Positions 44,488 through 57,240 are shown, counted from the first letter of the stretch. The stretch: DNA of 64,000 nt from Lunularia cruciata (GCA_948567375.1 OX419755.1:20228517-20292516); one strand, 5' to 3'. Notes: generated from the sequence alone by a model not told the origin. Numbers and translations are program-made.

Positions 44488-44680
44488 GGAGGAATATGAA
44501 GTCAAGCATATTCTAAAGAAATGCACTTGAGGTACCCGCCATTAGTGTGTGGAATATCTCATACAATGGAAATGTGATCTCTTGTATGAGGCAACTTGGG
44601 AGCACATAGCAAACTTGACCAATGCACTAGTGTTAGTTCAATCCTTTGAGCAATAGCTTCATAATAAGGACATTGTATCT
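44488..44680 (+). pseudogene. chromodomain, element M
   Basis: Reads EYEVKHILKKCT, a stop, then VEYLIQWKCDLLYEATWEHI and ANLTNALVLVQSFEQ. Aligns with the B chromodomain; cage aromatics Y, W and W kept. It ends LHNKDIVS shortly before the polypurine tract. Confidence 0.85.
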
Positions 44681-44681
44681 T

Positions 44682-44696
44682 AATTGAGGAGAGGTT
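44682..44696 (+). promoter_or_regulatory. polypurine tract of element M
   Basis: aattgaggagaggtt directly before the LTR start (TATAATCCC, from TGTAATACC). Confidence 0.75.
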
Positions 44697-45160
44697 TATA
44701 ATCCCATTAGCTAGACAAATTAGCTTAAGGTGAAAATTGGTTTGGTTATGTCTTGTGAGATTTTATACATGATGGTCTAAGTCAAGTGGATAGAGGACTT
44801 CCACTAATAAGGAAAAGGCAAAAAACATAGTTAAAACTTCAAAGCCAATTTTGGAAGCCTCAATGATAGAATTAGGCCTAAAAAATAGAATCTTCCCCCC
44901 ACTTGGAAAAATTATTGCCTTTACCTTCCTCAATTTTTCTCATCAAGATCTTTCATATAAAATAGAACATAATAGAATTTTGAGTTGTCTATATAAATAT
45001 TCCCAAAAGATTCCCTTTAGTCAAACTTGTTTGACCAACCAAATGGGACTAACATGTCACCAATCCATGTATCTAATCTAGGGATGTAGCTCCCTCAAAG
45101 AGGTTCTTCTCCACTATATAATAAATTTGGATTTCTCATTTGGGCCATTGGAGTATTAGG
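44697..45160 (+). repeat. 3' LTR of element M
   Basis: Single U3 start, internal deletions, TATA box actatataataaa near 45113-45125, end ggagtatta. Shorter than the 576-bp canonical form. Confidence 0.85.
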
Positions 45161-47429
45161 GATTTCAGTCTTCTATCCTTATACCTTTGGACTGTTCCAA
45201 CAACTCGTAAATCAAGTCTTCCATTATATTTGTGAACTATATATCCTTAACTTATTAGGCATTATACAAATCTAACTCAATATTTGATTTGAGCTTCTCC
45301 ATAGGTTGGTACTCCTCTCCCTTCCAATTTGCATCCTTTTTCAAGTTGGTCATGCGAAGATATATTGTTTTCTAATCAAGCACACTCTACTTCCTTAAGT
45401 TGGGCATGAGAAGATATGTTATTCTTTAATGAAGCACATTCTTTGTTTGAAGGCCATCAAACTCTCCCTACAAGCTCTTGAGCCAAAGGAGCTATAAATC
45501 CACAACCTCCTACAAAATCTTCAATCTTTTCCCTTAGCTCTTTGACTTTGTCAATTAGCTCCATCTTTGCACTTTAGGTTGTGCTACAATTCTTGCATAA
45601 TTAATCAATTTCCCTCTTCAATTATTCTACACTCACTCTATAAAACACAAATTAGGGTTTAGCCATTGTTTTAGGTACTTATAATAGATTTCCTACAAGA
45701 ATTCCAATATTAATGAAATTGTCTTCTTTAGTACCTCAATAATAAACAAAACTAAAGATCTTTGTACTATTGGCAAAAACTCCATCCCAATTATTTTTGG
45801 CTTCTTTGGTGATGATGAAGACACACTTGCGTAATTGACCAGGATATGTCTTTGATCAAACTCAAACCTTGGTCTTCAAACAGCTCATTGATATGTAGGT
45901 CCTTGTCATAATATCTTCTTTGGTCGTTAGTTCCTTGATGTAACTTTTTGATGACCAAGAAGGCTTTTAATGCAAAGACTCCCAAATTTATCTATCTTTT
46001 GCATCTTAACTTGGTTGCAAAATAATAAAGAAAATCCATATTAGAAATGGATATGATAGATTCTCAAACTACAACCTTCAATATTTTTGCAAGAAAAGGG
46101 AAGAGAAGATAATATGGATACAAAAGAAGAGATTACAATAAAGAATATAGTGATCAAAAGTAAATATTATAGGTTTTAAGATTAAAAGCAATACAAATCA
46201 AAAAAGAGCAATCAAAATGATAAAAATTTTGTTTGGTTAGAATAAAAGAACTTGGTTGTACACATTCTCATTGTTTGGCTATTAATAAGATTTTTTGATT
46301 GTAAAATATTATGGCAATGATTGACCATGATACTAGCATTAAATCACATAAATTTCTTGTATAGAAAGCAAACTTAAGCTCAAAATGAACCTTGAACTTG
46401 TATGGCATATAATTTCCTAAAAAATGTCTTTAACTATTACTAAATTCATGATAATAATGTCCAAAATGATGAAAAGTAAGAAGAATATGAGTTACAATTA
46501 TTGAGTTTGGTCACAATATCCTACATTTTTTGCTCATGAATTTATCCTATGCTTTTAGATTGTATATCTTGATTGACTTTTACTCCAAAATTGTTAACTC
46601 AAAGAAATTAAGATTGGTATATAACACAATTTGAAGTTGGATATAAAAAAAATGTAACAAGTAGTGAAATAAAAAGATATGAGGAGTACATAGTATTGCA
46701 TTAAAAGGTAATTTACAATAGAAGACCAAGGAAAAGTAAGAGAAACATCTCAAGGTTGAGATCTAGAAGATCTCAACCATGAGATATATTAGGAGATATA
46801 TATGACATTTGTGATCTCATATGTCAAGATTATATAAGGATGAGAGTACAGCAAACATAGTATAGTTTGATGTGCAAGGAAATCATAGATGCAAAAGTAG
46901 ATGTAAAAGAAATATTATTAGCATATAACACACAACTTTATGCATAACCAACAATCAAACTTTATCTATTAACACTTAGATACCTTTTGCACTTACTCTA
47001 TTGTGATAACCCACCAAGTATCACTTTTGTGATAATCAGTAAGTAACAATTCATTCCCATAGAGATACAAGTCAAAAATATTCAAATACAAAGTAAAATA
47101 TCACAAAGAGTTCTTATTGGCAATGTCTTTAATCTCTTGAGTAGGAACCACACTCGGAAGAGAGAAACAAGCACTTAATTTGCAGTCTTGTCATAAATCC
47201 AACACCTTTAATCACAATTCATCAATATCTCTCCAAACAAATCTTGATTGTGATGATTAAGTTCTTCCCAAGGAAGGCTACTTCATCACAAAACAACTTC
47301 ACTTCAGAATTGCATTTCACCCCTCCACTGAAGGCAAAATTTCCTCGATCAAAGTTGCTTTGCATCAATCCAACACTATGCTTACAAATGAAGAATATTG
47401 CCAACACTATAATTCCAATGCAAAAATTA
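45161..47429. other. gap: decayed DNA with one possible pseudogene and a palindrome
   Basis: Apart from the coiled-coil remnant at 45270-45560, the stretch is AT-rich and full of stops. A perfect 11-bp inverted repeat (ggttgagatct, loop aga) is at 46754-46778. 46780-47429 shows nothing recognisable. Confidence 0.5.
45270..45560 (-). pseudogene. decayed protein with an 18-residue tandem repeat, unknown family
   Basis: Minus strand from an ATG near 45560 reads MELIDKVKELREKIEDFVGG, CGFIAPLAQELVGRV, a stop, KECASLKNNISSHAQLKEVE, CA, a stop, LENNISSHDQLEKGCKLEGR, and ends within about 100 codons with only two stops. The NNISSH-QLE unit repeats with a 54-nt period, in frame. Charged and helical; no family recognised. 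Confidence 0.45.
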
Positions 47430-48126
47430 TCCATTATTAAGATATCATCATGAATATCTTGCTAACTTGGACCAATATCTCCACTATTTGGATCTATGAC
47501 CTCAAAAGCTCCTCTTGTATTTGTTAAGAGAGATATCACCAAGGCCTCAAAAAATAAACATAAAAAGGTAGATGTATGCCAACTTTGCACCATCTCCTCA
47601 TTGGTCTTACCATGCCAATATGCATTGGTCTAATCTTCTTGGTTGGGACATGGGTTTCTACTCAACCCATCTACAACATGGTTCACCATTCCAGGTTTGT
47701 GAAGAATTATGAAATCATTCTCTTATAAAATTAGAGCCCATCATACAAGCTTCCATGAAAGCTTGTCAAATTCTATCAACTACTTAAGTGGTTGATGATT
47801 AATGGTGAGAGTGATGGGATTATCAAATAGGTAACATCAGAAATATGCTATTGTCCATACCATTGCCAAGCACTCTCATATGAACTTTACTTTGTCTTTA
47901 TTGAATTGTTGGAATGACTAGCAAAGGCTACCACAAACTCCTCATCATCCTATTGAGTGAACATTACTCCAAGCTCCAATGTACTCCAAACCACATACTC
48001 CCTGGGTTTGTGAGCAAAGAGTGAGCAATGCTCATGCTTTGCTCACATCTGTAGGCCAAGGATATATGCAATAACTTCCACTTTGGTTTATTGAACACCA
48101 GGTCCTCCAAGGTAAATAATGTGACA
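47430..48126 (-). pseudogene. RNase H to integrase linker and RT end, N2
   Basis: Minus-strand fragments FIILHKPGMVNHVVDGLSRN, a LVISLLTNTRGAFEVIDPNS stretch and DIHDDILI match E at 20150-20440; RNase H matches 20445-20760 with stops. The left boundary is a truncation; the right boundary is the N1 insertion. Confidence 0.8.
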
Positions 48127-48814
48127 TGTGAGTCAACATGTCTCTCACTCAAGATGAACCTTTGATGGCTATTATGGTAGCACACCATGGACTAAGAAGG
48201 CAAAGAACCCAAACTCCATCATACTCCTCCAAGGCTAACACTCCAAGACTCAAACCACTGTTCACTAGAGAACCCAATGAGAGAGAGATAGTTGCAAATG
48301 AAAGGATGATGAATACTTCCTCACCCTGAGTTTATATACTTGTGAAATAGTTACACACCAAAGTTACTAATTACTAGAGTAACTCAAGTTTTTAGGCTAA
48401 AAGTCAATAAAGTCAAAAGTCTAAAGGAATATCCATACTCATGGGAATGTTCTCTTAAGTATGTGGTCTTATCTTGATCCAACCACTAATTCAAGGATTT
48501 CTTCACATGGGATATCCTTGGACTATACAAGAATCCAAAACAAAAATACTAGTGGATCCAAGAGTTCTCAACTCTTTCTCAAAGCCCAAACACCTAGGAA
48601 TAATATCAAGTCAATACATTAGAATCCAAAATAGTGATGCTCATTTTTTATTTCCTCTAAAGTAAGTTCCACTCTATCTTGGAGATGACTAAATTTAACT
48701 AATCATGACTAATGTAGAACCAAACTTTTATCTTATATAAATAATATCTCTCAACTACTTATAATATCAAACTAAATATCACAATAACACATATATACAC
48801 AAATGTGTGTTACA
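48127..48814 (-). repeat. 3' LTR of N1
   Basis: 688 bp; on minus TGTAACACACATTTG to GTTGACTCACA. The polypurine stretch agtatgggggtaaa (48815-48828 on minus) precedes it. Confidence 0.9.
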
Positions 48815-49960
48815 TTTACCCCCATACTAAGATTTCACTTTATTGTTGGAGTGAACATCTCTCTACCTTCTATGATACATTTTCAACTTATTATGGTTAA
48901 TCCTATCAAAGTTTCTTCCTCCCAACTCCTTGAGATCATAGGTATAATTGCACCATACCTTATTCACTATGAAAGATCCAAAGTACTTAAGCAACAACTT
49001 TTGTTGCACTCTCTTGAACTGAATGGAATCAAACAACATCACCCAATCATCTTCTTTGAAATGCTCCACCTTTTTCTTGCCTTGCCTCTGGTCATAGCTC
49101 TCATTTTTTCCTTTGGGCTTGCTCCACTTGACCATAACAATTACTCTTGCCTCCTCCAATTCCATGACTTGATCCTTCTTGGACTTCTTTGCATCGCTTC
49201 CTTGTGCTTTCTTCAATCTCCTATAAATGCTTTGGAAGGTAGGAAGATCAAAGTGAATAGGTAAGGTAGACTCAATAAAATATACCAAATGAATGGAGAA
49301 TATCTGATGGAAGGCTTCATGGTTGTCCTATATTCCCATAAAACTGCATAAATCCTCTTGTCCCAATGATGTTTAGCTCTCTCCATTTTTGCATCTTTTG
49401 TCAACATCATGCATAAGGTCTGATTAATTCTCTTTTCCAAGCCATTTGAATTTGCTTATAGGATATAGTTACTTTATGTGTGATAGAGAAATATCATAGC
49501 ATGGCTATAGTGATGCTCCCTATAAACTCTCCTTGTCTATCAGAAACCAACTCCAAAGGGCATCCAAACCTAGTGATAATGCATTCATAAAGAAACCTAA
49601 TAACTTCACCTTCATTCTTGTCCCTCAATGGTCTAGCCTCAACCCACTTGGTAAGGTAATCAATATCTACCACAATATATTGATTGTTTCTTGGGGTTCT
49701 ATTGAGAGGACCTACAAAGTCAATTCTCTACTTCTCAAAAGGTCATGGCAATAGAATCAATCTAAGAGGGGGAGTGGATGTAGATTGTCTAGAAAAAGCT
49801 TGAAAAACATGACAAGTTTTGTAATAATCAAGACAATCCTTGAAAATCCCTATCCAATGGTAACTTGCATCTAGAATCTTGAAAATTCACCTTTCTTGCA
49901 AAGTGTCCCCCACACACTAAACCTTGATGACACTCCTTTATGAGTAGGATAAACTCCTTA
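48815..49960 (-). pseudogene. integrase with GPY/F-type C-terminus, N1
   Basis: C-terminal piece 48863-49288: FIESTLPIHFDLPTFQSIYR, DDWVMLFDSIQFKRV, LLLKYFGSFIVNKVWCNYTY and DLKELGGRNFDRINHNKLKM, the GPY/F module in which Pro is Ser. The core reads DFVGPLNRTPRNNQYIVVDI (first Asp), YLTKWVEARPL and CPLELVSDRQGEFI (second Asp); MKPSIRYSPFIWYIL follows. No chromodomain or PHD finger follows the GPY/F module. Confidence 0.9.
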
Positions 49961-50700
49961 CCCATTTCTCTTCAAAGTAGACCATTTGCTCCTTGGTCAA
50001 AAAGAATATCCTCCACCATTGTGTAAGGTATAGATCTTACTGCATGAGCATTCCTCTCCCTAGTATGCATCTCTTCTAGATATTTACCTCTTGTAAAAAA
50101 GTCCACAATCTCTTTATACTCCATTGGAACCTCTTGAGTGATTGAGATAGTCATGAGCTCCTCATTTGGGAAGGAATCATCCACTAGTTCAACTCCATCA
50201 TGATCATAAGCCCTAGATAAAAAATCAACATTTGCTTGTTTCTTCCCTTGCTTATCCTAAATGGCGTAGTTATACTCAGACAAAAGTATTATCCACCTTG
50301 TTAGTTTCCCTTCCACATTAGGCTTGTTGAAGATGTACTTTAAAGCCTTGTGATCCATGACAATGGTGGCTTTCCCTTCAATCAAGTACTATTTAAACTT
50401 CTTGAGACCAAATATAACTACCAACTATTCTCTATTTGTGACTAAGTAAATTTTTTTTAAACCATTTGTCTACTAGTATAAGCTATTGGATGATCTTCAC
50501 ATCTTGGTCTAATTGACTAAGAGTGCATCTATAGTTACATTGGAAGCATCAGTGTAGAGGATGAAAGGTTTACTCCAATTAGGTCTAGTAAGAATTGGAG
50601 CTATAACAAGGGGTTGATTGAGCTCCTCAAAAGCTAAGGAGAGTCTCCTTGTCTTCCAAAATCACCATATATTTTACACCCTTCTTCATGTAGATGGTGA
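49961..50700 (-). pseudogene. RNase H and linker, N1
   Basis: Linker LSRAYDHDGVELVDDSFPNE with ELMTISITQEVPMEYKEIVD and RERNAHAVRSIPYTMVEDIL (49972-50220). RNase H proper (50230-50700) is interrupted; blocks such as VMDHKALKYIFNKPNVEGKL can be followed near 50300-50370. Confidence 0.8.
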
Positions 50701-51780
50701 ATGCATGAGCCTTGTTGGAAAATGAATAGATGAATCTCATAAAGTACCCAACCATCCCCAAGAATTGACATAACTTTTTCAAGCTTGAATGGAATAGAAG
50801 GTCTGAGATTTCCCTCCTCTTCTCAATTATTATTCCATCCTTGGAGATGATTTGCTTCAGTAGACCTTCACCACAAACAAAAATTCACTTCTCTAAATTG
50901 AGTGATGTATTTGCTTCATTCAAGGATTACAAGACCTTGATTAGGTGCCCAAAGTGCTCCTCCTTGCTCCCATAGACACAAAAGTCATCAATGAAGAGCC
51001 TCACAAATTTCCCAATGAAAAGTTCAAACACCTTGTTTATGAACCATTAGAATGTTAGAATGTTAGAATGCTTGAGCATTGCAAAACCCAAAAGGCATGA
51101 CCTTGAAAGCATCAATTCCCAAAGATCTAGGTAATGTGGCGAGTTGTTGATGCTTTGGTGCAATCTTGATCTGGTTATACCCACTATAAACATATCTAAA
51201 ATTTTATCTCTCATGGCTTGTAATCTCTTCCAAGATCTAATCTATGAAGAGCAAAGGGTAATAGTCCTTCTTAGTAACAATGTTGAGCTTCTTGTAATCT
51301 ACACAAATCTAAAGCTTGCAATTATTTCCTTCACAATCACAATTGGAGACATAGATTATGAATTCTCTACCTCAAAGATAAATCCGGCCTCCTTGAACTT
51401 ATCAATCTTTTCTTTCACAACTGAAGTTATTGGTGTGCTAATGCAATGTTGCTTTTGGCGGATTGCATGCTCTTCTACCTCTATCTTGTGCTCCCCCAAG
51501 GTGATTTCCTTTAGATCCTTATAACTAAAAGCAAACCCATGGATGAATTTGTGGAAAATCTACTCAAATCTCACCTTCTCCTCCTTGGTAACATTTGGAC
51601 AATACGTGAGGATAGATGACCTCCTCTCTATCTCCTCAAGTGTTTATGTTGATTTATCTGAGTCTTTCACAACCTCTAGCTTAGGTGAAAAATCCATAGC
51701 ACACAATGGATATATATATTTATGAATCAGATTTAGATTTATGCTCCTCTATGAAAGTCTCTTTTTCCAAGCTTGTGTCC
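50701..51780 (-). pseudogene. reverse transcriptase, N1
   Basis: Catalytic loop VRLFIDDFCVYG intact (Asp codons at 50984-50989). Flanking blocks: GFCNAQAF-type and MPFGF sequence near 51060-51100, and DYKKLN and E-rich N-terminal pieces near 51300-51500, in shifted frames. Confidence 0.85.
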
Positions 51781-52079
51781 ACACCTAAAGATCTTTCTTT
51801 TGAATTTGATTCCTAGTAATTAGGAGACAGTGTATCTTAATATAAATTGTTGGTGGTGTTAATGATAGGAATTGTAACTCTATGGTTTGATGGCCCAATC
51901 CTCAAGTACCCTTTGTGCCATTGATCAATTGTGCATGTTGCTCTCAACCATGGCCTCCCAAAGTAAATCAAAGTTTGAATATTTCAAGACTTGGAAAGTA
52001 ATGAGATTTTGAACTTCTATAACTAAAACTACTACCTTATCCATCACTCCTACTAGTCAAAATTGTTGCTTTTTTGCCA

Positions 52080-52460
52080 TGCTCATCACAAATGTTGAAA
52101 ATCTGGAGGATATCATACCCAACTTCCTCATCAACCTCTCTTACATGGCATTCACTATTGATCCTCCATCAACCATTCCATCCTTGATGATGTGACCATT
52201 TACTATCACATCAATCTTGGAGGCATATTCACAAGCCTCCCATAGTGTTGGCTTGGCATCCACCACTCCCATTGATATTAGAGCTTTTTCCTTCTTCTTC
52301 CTCTTGCTCCTTGTAGAACTCAAACCACCTCTAAGCTCCTTTCTCAAGGTAGGATTCAAAGCAATGAATTGACCCACTATGATGTTAGTCTTGTGATTAC
52401 CAACATCCTCCAACACATTGTAGTTCCATTGTTGCTTTGAGATCAAGAAGTCTTCCATCT
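52080..52460 (-). pseudogene. aspartic protease, N1
   Basis: Reads MEDFLISKQQWNYNVLEDVG, then a basic KRKKKEK stretch, SMGVVDAKPTLWEACEYASK, GHIIKDGMVDGGSIVNAM and, past a stop, ERLMRKLGMISSRFSTFVMS. Catalytic Asp-Gly-Gly-Ser preserved. Confidence 0.85.
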
Positions 52461-52769
52461 CCTACTTCTTCCTTGGAATCTTTATTGTTGATGGTGTTGA
52501 GGTGCTAGTGAAAATGCTCCTAGTAGTCATGGGAGTATCCTTGCTATAAGTAAATCATTGAGAAGAGTTTAAATCCTTTGCAAAATTAGCTCTCTTCTTT
52601 TCTTGTGCCAAAAGCTCTAAATTAAGACCTTTGGAGTTTGAGCACTCACCTTTCTCATGCTTATTTTCAACCATATATGTGGATTTTATCCCATTACTTT
52701 TGTTTGGATTAGGAGCTACTTGGGTTTCACTACCTCCCTCTTTCCCTTTATTGGCTCTCTCATTACTCC

Positions 52770-53740
52770 TTCATCCATGGTAAGTGGAATTTGGGCAATT
52801 CCTTTGGATATGACCTCTTCCTCCACAATTGAAACAATTTCTATCATCAAAATTGTTGGTTGGTTGACCTCCTCTACATGAATAGATTCCAAAAATCCTA
52901 GGCTCTCTTTGCAAATTCTGATCCACCTCTCTCTTCTCCCATTGTTGCACTACATTGATCTTGAGATCTACAAGTTGTTCTATGATGGTTTGAAGTAGAT
53001 CTTTTGGTAGAGGTGCAAGAATTGAAGCAATTACTACTTGTAGTGCAACCCTTACTACCAAAATATCATAAGTTCTACCATAATTTTACTCTTGAGGAAG
53101 ATGCGCAACCTTCTTCACCACCAAATCACTCTCATCTCCTTCCAAACTCTCCTCCATACAAATTGCAATCTTGGTAACCTCAACCTTGGAAGAAGGTTTC
53201 TCATATCTCACCTTGCTTCTAATCTATGGTCTCAACCCTTGCACAAAATTCTTGGTGAGAATGGCTTGTATACCAATCATAGTAGTCTCCACATCATCCT
53301 CACTCTTCCTCAACACTATGCAAAACATGGACTCTTAACTTCTCCACTCTTTTTATATATACTTTCACTTTCCCTCCATATCCTTGCTTAAAGAAGGTAA
53401 CCTCACTCATCAGTCTCTCATAACTCTCATTTGAAAGAAAGTTCTCAATGAGTGCTATAGTTTAACTTTCCCAAGTCTCTTCTTGCCCATCTTTCCTTTC
53501 TCTCTTTTGGTATTTTGGCTTTTACTATTTAAGGGCTGCATCTTCAAAGAAATATGGTAATAATACGACCCACTCACTCTTCCTCCTTTCATTTTTTCTT
53601 ATGCAAGTTCTTTTGAAATCTCTCACAAACGCCTCTATATCTTCTCCATCCTTGCCAAAAAAATGGAAGTTTCCTCATCTTAGCCCCTCACTATCTTTCT
53701 CTTTTCTCTCATTTTCTTTTCTTTTCTTTCACTCTATAAC
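52770..53740 (-). pseudogene. gag with intact zinc knuckle, N1
   Basis: The knuckle CFNCGGRGHIQRNC is intact at 52795-52836 on minus. Upstream: LVDLKINVVQQWEKREVDQN and the capsid (53100-53740) in broken frames, matching P2 gag including the helix before the knuckle. Confidence 0.88.
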
Positions 53741-53924
53741 TAATAGAGTATGTACATGACTAACACCATTTCAAAGTAATCTACCTTAGGGAACAAAAAA
53801 GGTTTAGGTTGCTCCAAGATTTCTTTAGCAACATCAAATCCTAGGAATTTTAATCAATCCCTCATGGATAATTTATCCATAACTTGAAAGATTATTTCCA
53901 TCCATAATCTTGAGAACTAGTTGA

Positions 53925-54240
53925 TCAAGGTGGTAGTTTCTTTTTAGTTGTACTAAGAATCCCTCCAAGATCTTTCACCAAAGTCTCCATAAGTGCTATT
54001 AATCCATTACACTCATGTCCTTTTGGAAGTTCTTCCAATCCACAAACCTCACACAACTCCTTGGTCTTAGATCTTCTCCCTCCTAATCTTGGTGAAGAAA
54101 GTACAACATGCAATCCCAAGTCAAATAAATCTCTTCTTTCCCACAATCTCTTGCTCTCAAAAGTCAATAGACATGAGCTTGCTTTATGTCCCTTCTCTCC
54201 ACATAAAAATCACTTAGATTCCCTCTTTCCTCCAAGTAAT
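53925..54240 (-). pseudogene. zinc-binding upstream reading frame, N1
   Basis: Contains FLCGEKGHKASSC (the first Cys codon is now a TGA stop) and LCEVCGLEELPKGHEC, then IALMETLVKDLGGIL. It parallels the P2 frame at 37082-37494, showing that the unit belongs to the family. Confidence 0.7.
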
Positions 54241-54876
54241 ATATGTTTTTGGATCCTCTCAACGCTCTCTTCCAATTCTATTCCAAACTCTCTTTTCTTC
54301 ATCCACCCCTACAATCACCTCAAACTCTTGGGGAACTTTACAAAGCCTTGATTTCCACTCTTGGTGACCCTCCATGTTCTCAAGATGAGTCTAAACACTC
54401 AAACATACTTTTGGTTGCTCTCACACTCCTTGTGCATGAGACCTCAACTCTCTAGAATTGACTCCTCACAATGTCACTAAATTCTCTCAACCAGTACGTC
54501 ATAGTACTTCAGAATTTTACACACCTGGTCAAGACCCTAGGGAATCCTCCTTTGCAAAATTTTAGATCTTTTCATTGAGCCATTAGGTCTAAAAATCTTT
54601 TTGTTCAACATTCATATTTCAGATTTGGTTTGAAAACCACCTCCTTACTTTAAAAACTCATTACTTCATGTGCAAAGATGATCTTTCTTTGATTATTGAG
54701 CCTCAAGGTAGAAAACTATGCACTAGATTATCTTTAAAAGTTTTAAAACAATCCAAATAAAAATGAAGAAGAAATGAAAAATTATGTACAAAATTCCAAA
54801 GCATGCAATTTGAAGGAGCAATTACTCTACAATCTTCCAAAAATTCTAGCTCAATTTGTGTACCAGCCCTTACACA

Positions 54877-55565
54877 TGTACACTCATTTGTGCATGTGTA
54901 TAGTATTGTGATATTTAGCTTGGTATTACAAATACTTGAGAGATATTATTTATATAGATAAAGGATGGTTCTACATTAATCATGATTAGCTAAAGTTAGT
55001 CATAGCTAAGATAATGGGGTCCTTACTTTAGAGGAAGTGGAAATGATGAGCACCACTATTTTGGATTCTAGTGTGTTGACTTGTTATTATTCCTATGTGT
55101 TTGGTTTTGAGAAAAGAGTTGAGAACTCTTGGGCTCACAAGCCTTTTTGTTTTGGATTCTTCTCTAGTCCAAAGATAGCCCATGTGACAGAATCCTTGAC
55201 TTAGTAGTTGGGTCAAGATAAGATCATATGCTTAGTGGAATATGCTCATGTGGATGGATATTCCTTTGTACTTTTTGACTTTACTTGACTTTTAGCTTAG
55301 TAACTTGAATAATTGTGGTAAATAGTAACTTTAATGAGTAATTATTTCACAAGTATATAAACAAGGGGTGAGGAAGTACTCATCATCCTTTCATTTACAA
55401 CTACCTCTCTCTCATTGAGTTCCCTCGTGGGCAATGGCTTGAGTCTTGGAGTGCTAGCCTTGGAGGAGTATGATGGAGTTGGGGTTCTTTGTCTTTTTAG
55501 TCCATGGTGCACTACCATAATAGCTATTAGGGGTTTATCTTGAGTGAGAGACAGGTTGGCTCACA
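54877..55565 (+). mobile_element. LTR of the P2/N1 family in the N1 leader, opposite orientation
   Basis: 689 bp, TGTACACTC to GGCTCACA, with TATA box aagtatataaacaagg (55351-55366). It is opposite to N1's own LTRs, so it is a separate insertion (solo LTR). Flanks acaca and gtaca match at three of five bases only. Confidence 0.85.
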
Positions 55566-55762
55566 GTACAATATCACTTCAAACACACCATAATTAACTA
55601 TAAGGTTTGAAAATGAATCCAAGTTCTTTAATATAAGTTTAGCTTTCTTCTCCCTTAATGTTCTTCCAAAGTGAGTTCTCTTAGCCTCCTTCTATCTAAT
55701 ATAAAATTATACATAGAACATTATCTTGCCTTCTAGAGAGATCGGAGGAATGGAACTAAAAA

Positions 55763-56447
55763 TGTGAGTTGGCCTATCTCTCACTCAAGATGAACCTTTG
55801 ATAGCTATTATGGTAATGCACCATGGACTAAGAAGACAAGGAACCCTAACTCCATCCTACTTCTCCAAGATTAACACCCCAAGACTCAAACTATTGCTCA
55901 TTAGAGAACTCAATGAGCAAGAGATTGCTATAAATGAAAGGATGATGAGTGCTTCCTCACCCCTATTTTATATACTTGTGAAATGGTTGTACACCAAATT
56001 TATTAATAATTAGAGTAACTCAAGTTACTAAGCTAAAAGTCAAGTAAAGTCTAAAGTCTAAAGGAATATCCATACTTATGGGAATATCTTCCTAAGCATC
56101 TCTTACCTTGACCCAAGCACTAAGTCAAGGATTCTTTCATATGGGCTATCCTTGGACTATAGAAAAATCCAAAAAAATAGGCTTGTGAGTCCAAGAGTTC
56201 TCAATTCTTTCCTCAAAGCCACACCTAGAAATAATACCAAGTCAATATATTAGAATCCAAAATGGTTGTGCTCATCTTTTCCATTTCCTCTTAGTAAAGT
56301 CCACTCTTTCTAAGCTATGACTAACTTTAGATAATCATGAATTATATAGAACTATTTTTGTATCTCTATATAAATAATATCTTTTAAATACTTATAATAT
56401 CAAACTAAATATCACATTAGCACACACATGCACAAATGGGTGTTCTA
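55763..56447 (-). repeat. 5' LTR of N1
   Basis: 685 bp, pairs with 48127-48814; visible divergence between them shows an old insertion. The sequence after its minus-strand end (tttttagttccattcctcc) is not a PBS I recognise. Confidence 0.88.
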
Positions 56448-57240
56448 GATCCAAATATTCAACTTGCTTATAGAAGAATCTACATTTCCTAAAATGTTCA
56501 TGAGTTCATGAGATCTCAACCTCTCAAATACCTCCAAAAAATGTCTCTCATGCTTTTCTATAATAGTGCTATAAACCAAAATGTCATCAATATAACATCA
56601 AGAAAAATCCAATCCTACTAGGATCTTGTCCATGACCCTCTAAAACTTAGCAAGAATTTTCTTTAACCTAGATAGTAGGAACTTCTATTGGTATAATACA
56701 TCCTCATTGTGAAGATCAATAGCCCAAAATGCTACTTTGGACTTGTCCTCTTCCTTGATTGACAATTGATGATATCTTGCTCAAAGATCCAAAGTATTGA
56801 AGACCTTTGCATGCCCAATTGAATCAAATATCTCCTTTAGTGTAGGCATGTAATACCAATTAGCCCTAGTTTATGAATTTAAAAGACAATAATCTCTACA
56901 CATCTACCTATTTGTACAGTTTACATGCATATCCTTCTTGGCTATCATCATTGTAGTTAAAGCATACTTTCCATGTGAACTCTCCACCAAACCAACCTTA
57001 AAAAGGTCTCTATTCCAACTTTGAATATATGCACTCTCCATATCATTGTATTTGTAGGGATATCAAAAAATAGTTGTATCACTAGTCAACTCAATCCAAA
57101 TATTATGTCATTTTAGAGCACCCAAACTTTCATATTGAAGGCAAAACAACTAGTATAGCTCTTCAAGAACCTCCAAAATCTCCATCTTTCTCCTCCTATA
57201 AGCTTGGGTCCAATGTTTGGCTCCTAAGTATCCTTTGTAA
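56448..57240 (-). pseudogene. reverse transcriptase, N2
   Basis: Matches E RT from about 21020 to 21790. The Y-I-D-D loop is intact with Asp codons at 56583-56588. Other blocks are interrupted by stops, several of them TAG where E has CAG or CAA. Confidence 0.88.

Larger units (their letters stand above)
40705..45160 (+). mobile_element. chromovirus element M (Ty3/gypsy), 5' truncated
   Basis: Plus-strand member of the B/C family directly abutting the P2 LTR; its own 5' LTR and gag start are missing. Order: partial gag, protease, RT, RNase H, integrase, chromodomain, polypurine tract, 3' LTR. More decayed than B and C. Confidence 0.88.
48127..56447 (-). mobile_element. Ty3/gypsy element N1, nested in N2
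   Basis: 8.3-kb minus-strand element, LTRs 48127-48814 and 55763-56447, internal order zinc frame, gag, protease, RT, RNase H, integrase. It splits N2 exactly between the sequences homologous to E around 21010. The target-site duplication is no longer clear (tgaca against gatcc). A plus-oriented LTR of the same family sits in its leader. Confidence 0.9.

Noticed and set aside
48803-49264. 153-codon plus-strand open frame
   Set aside because: Antisense to the N1 integrase C-terminus, which has the clear GPY/F pattern.
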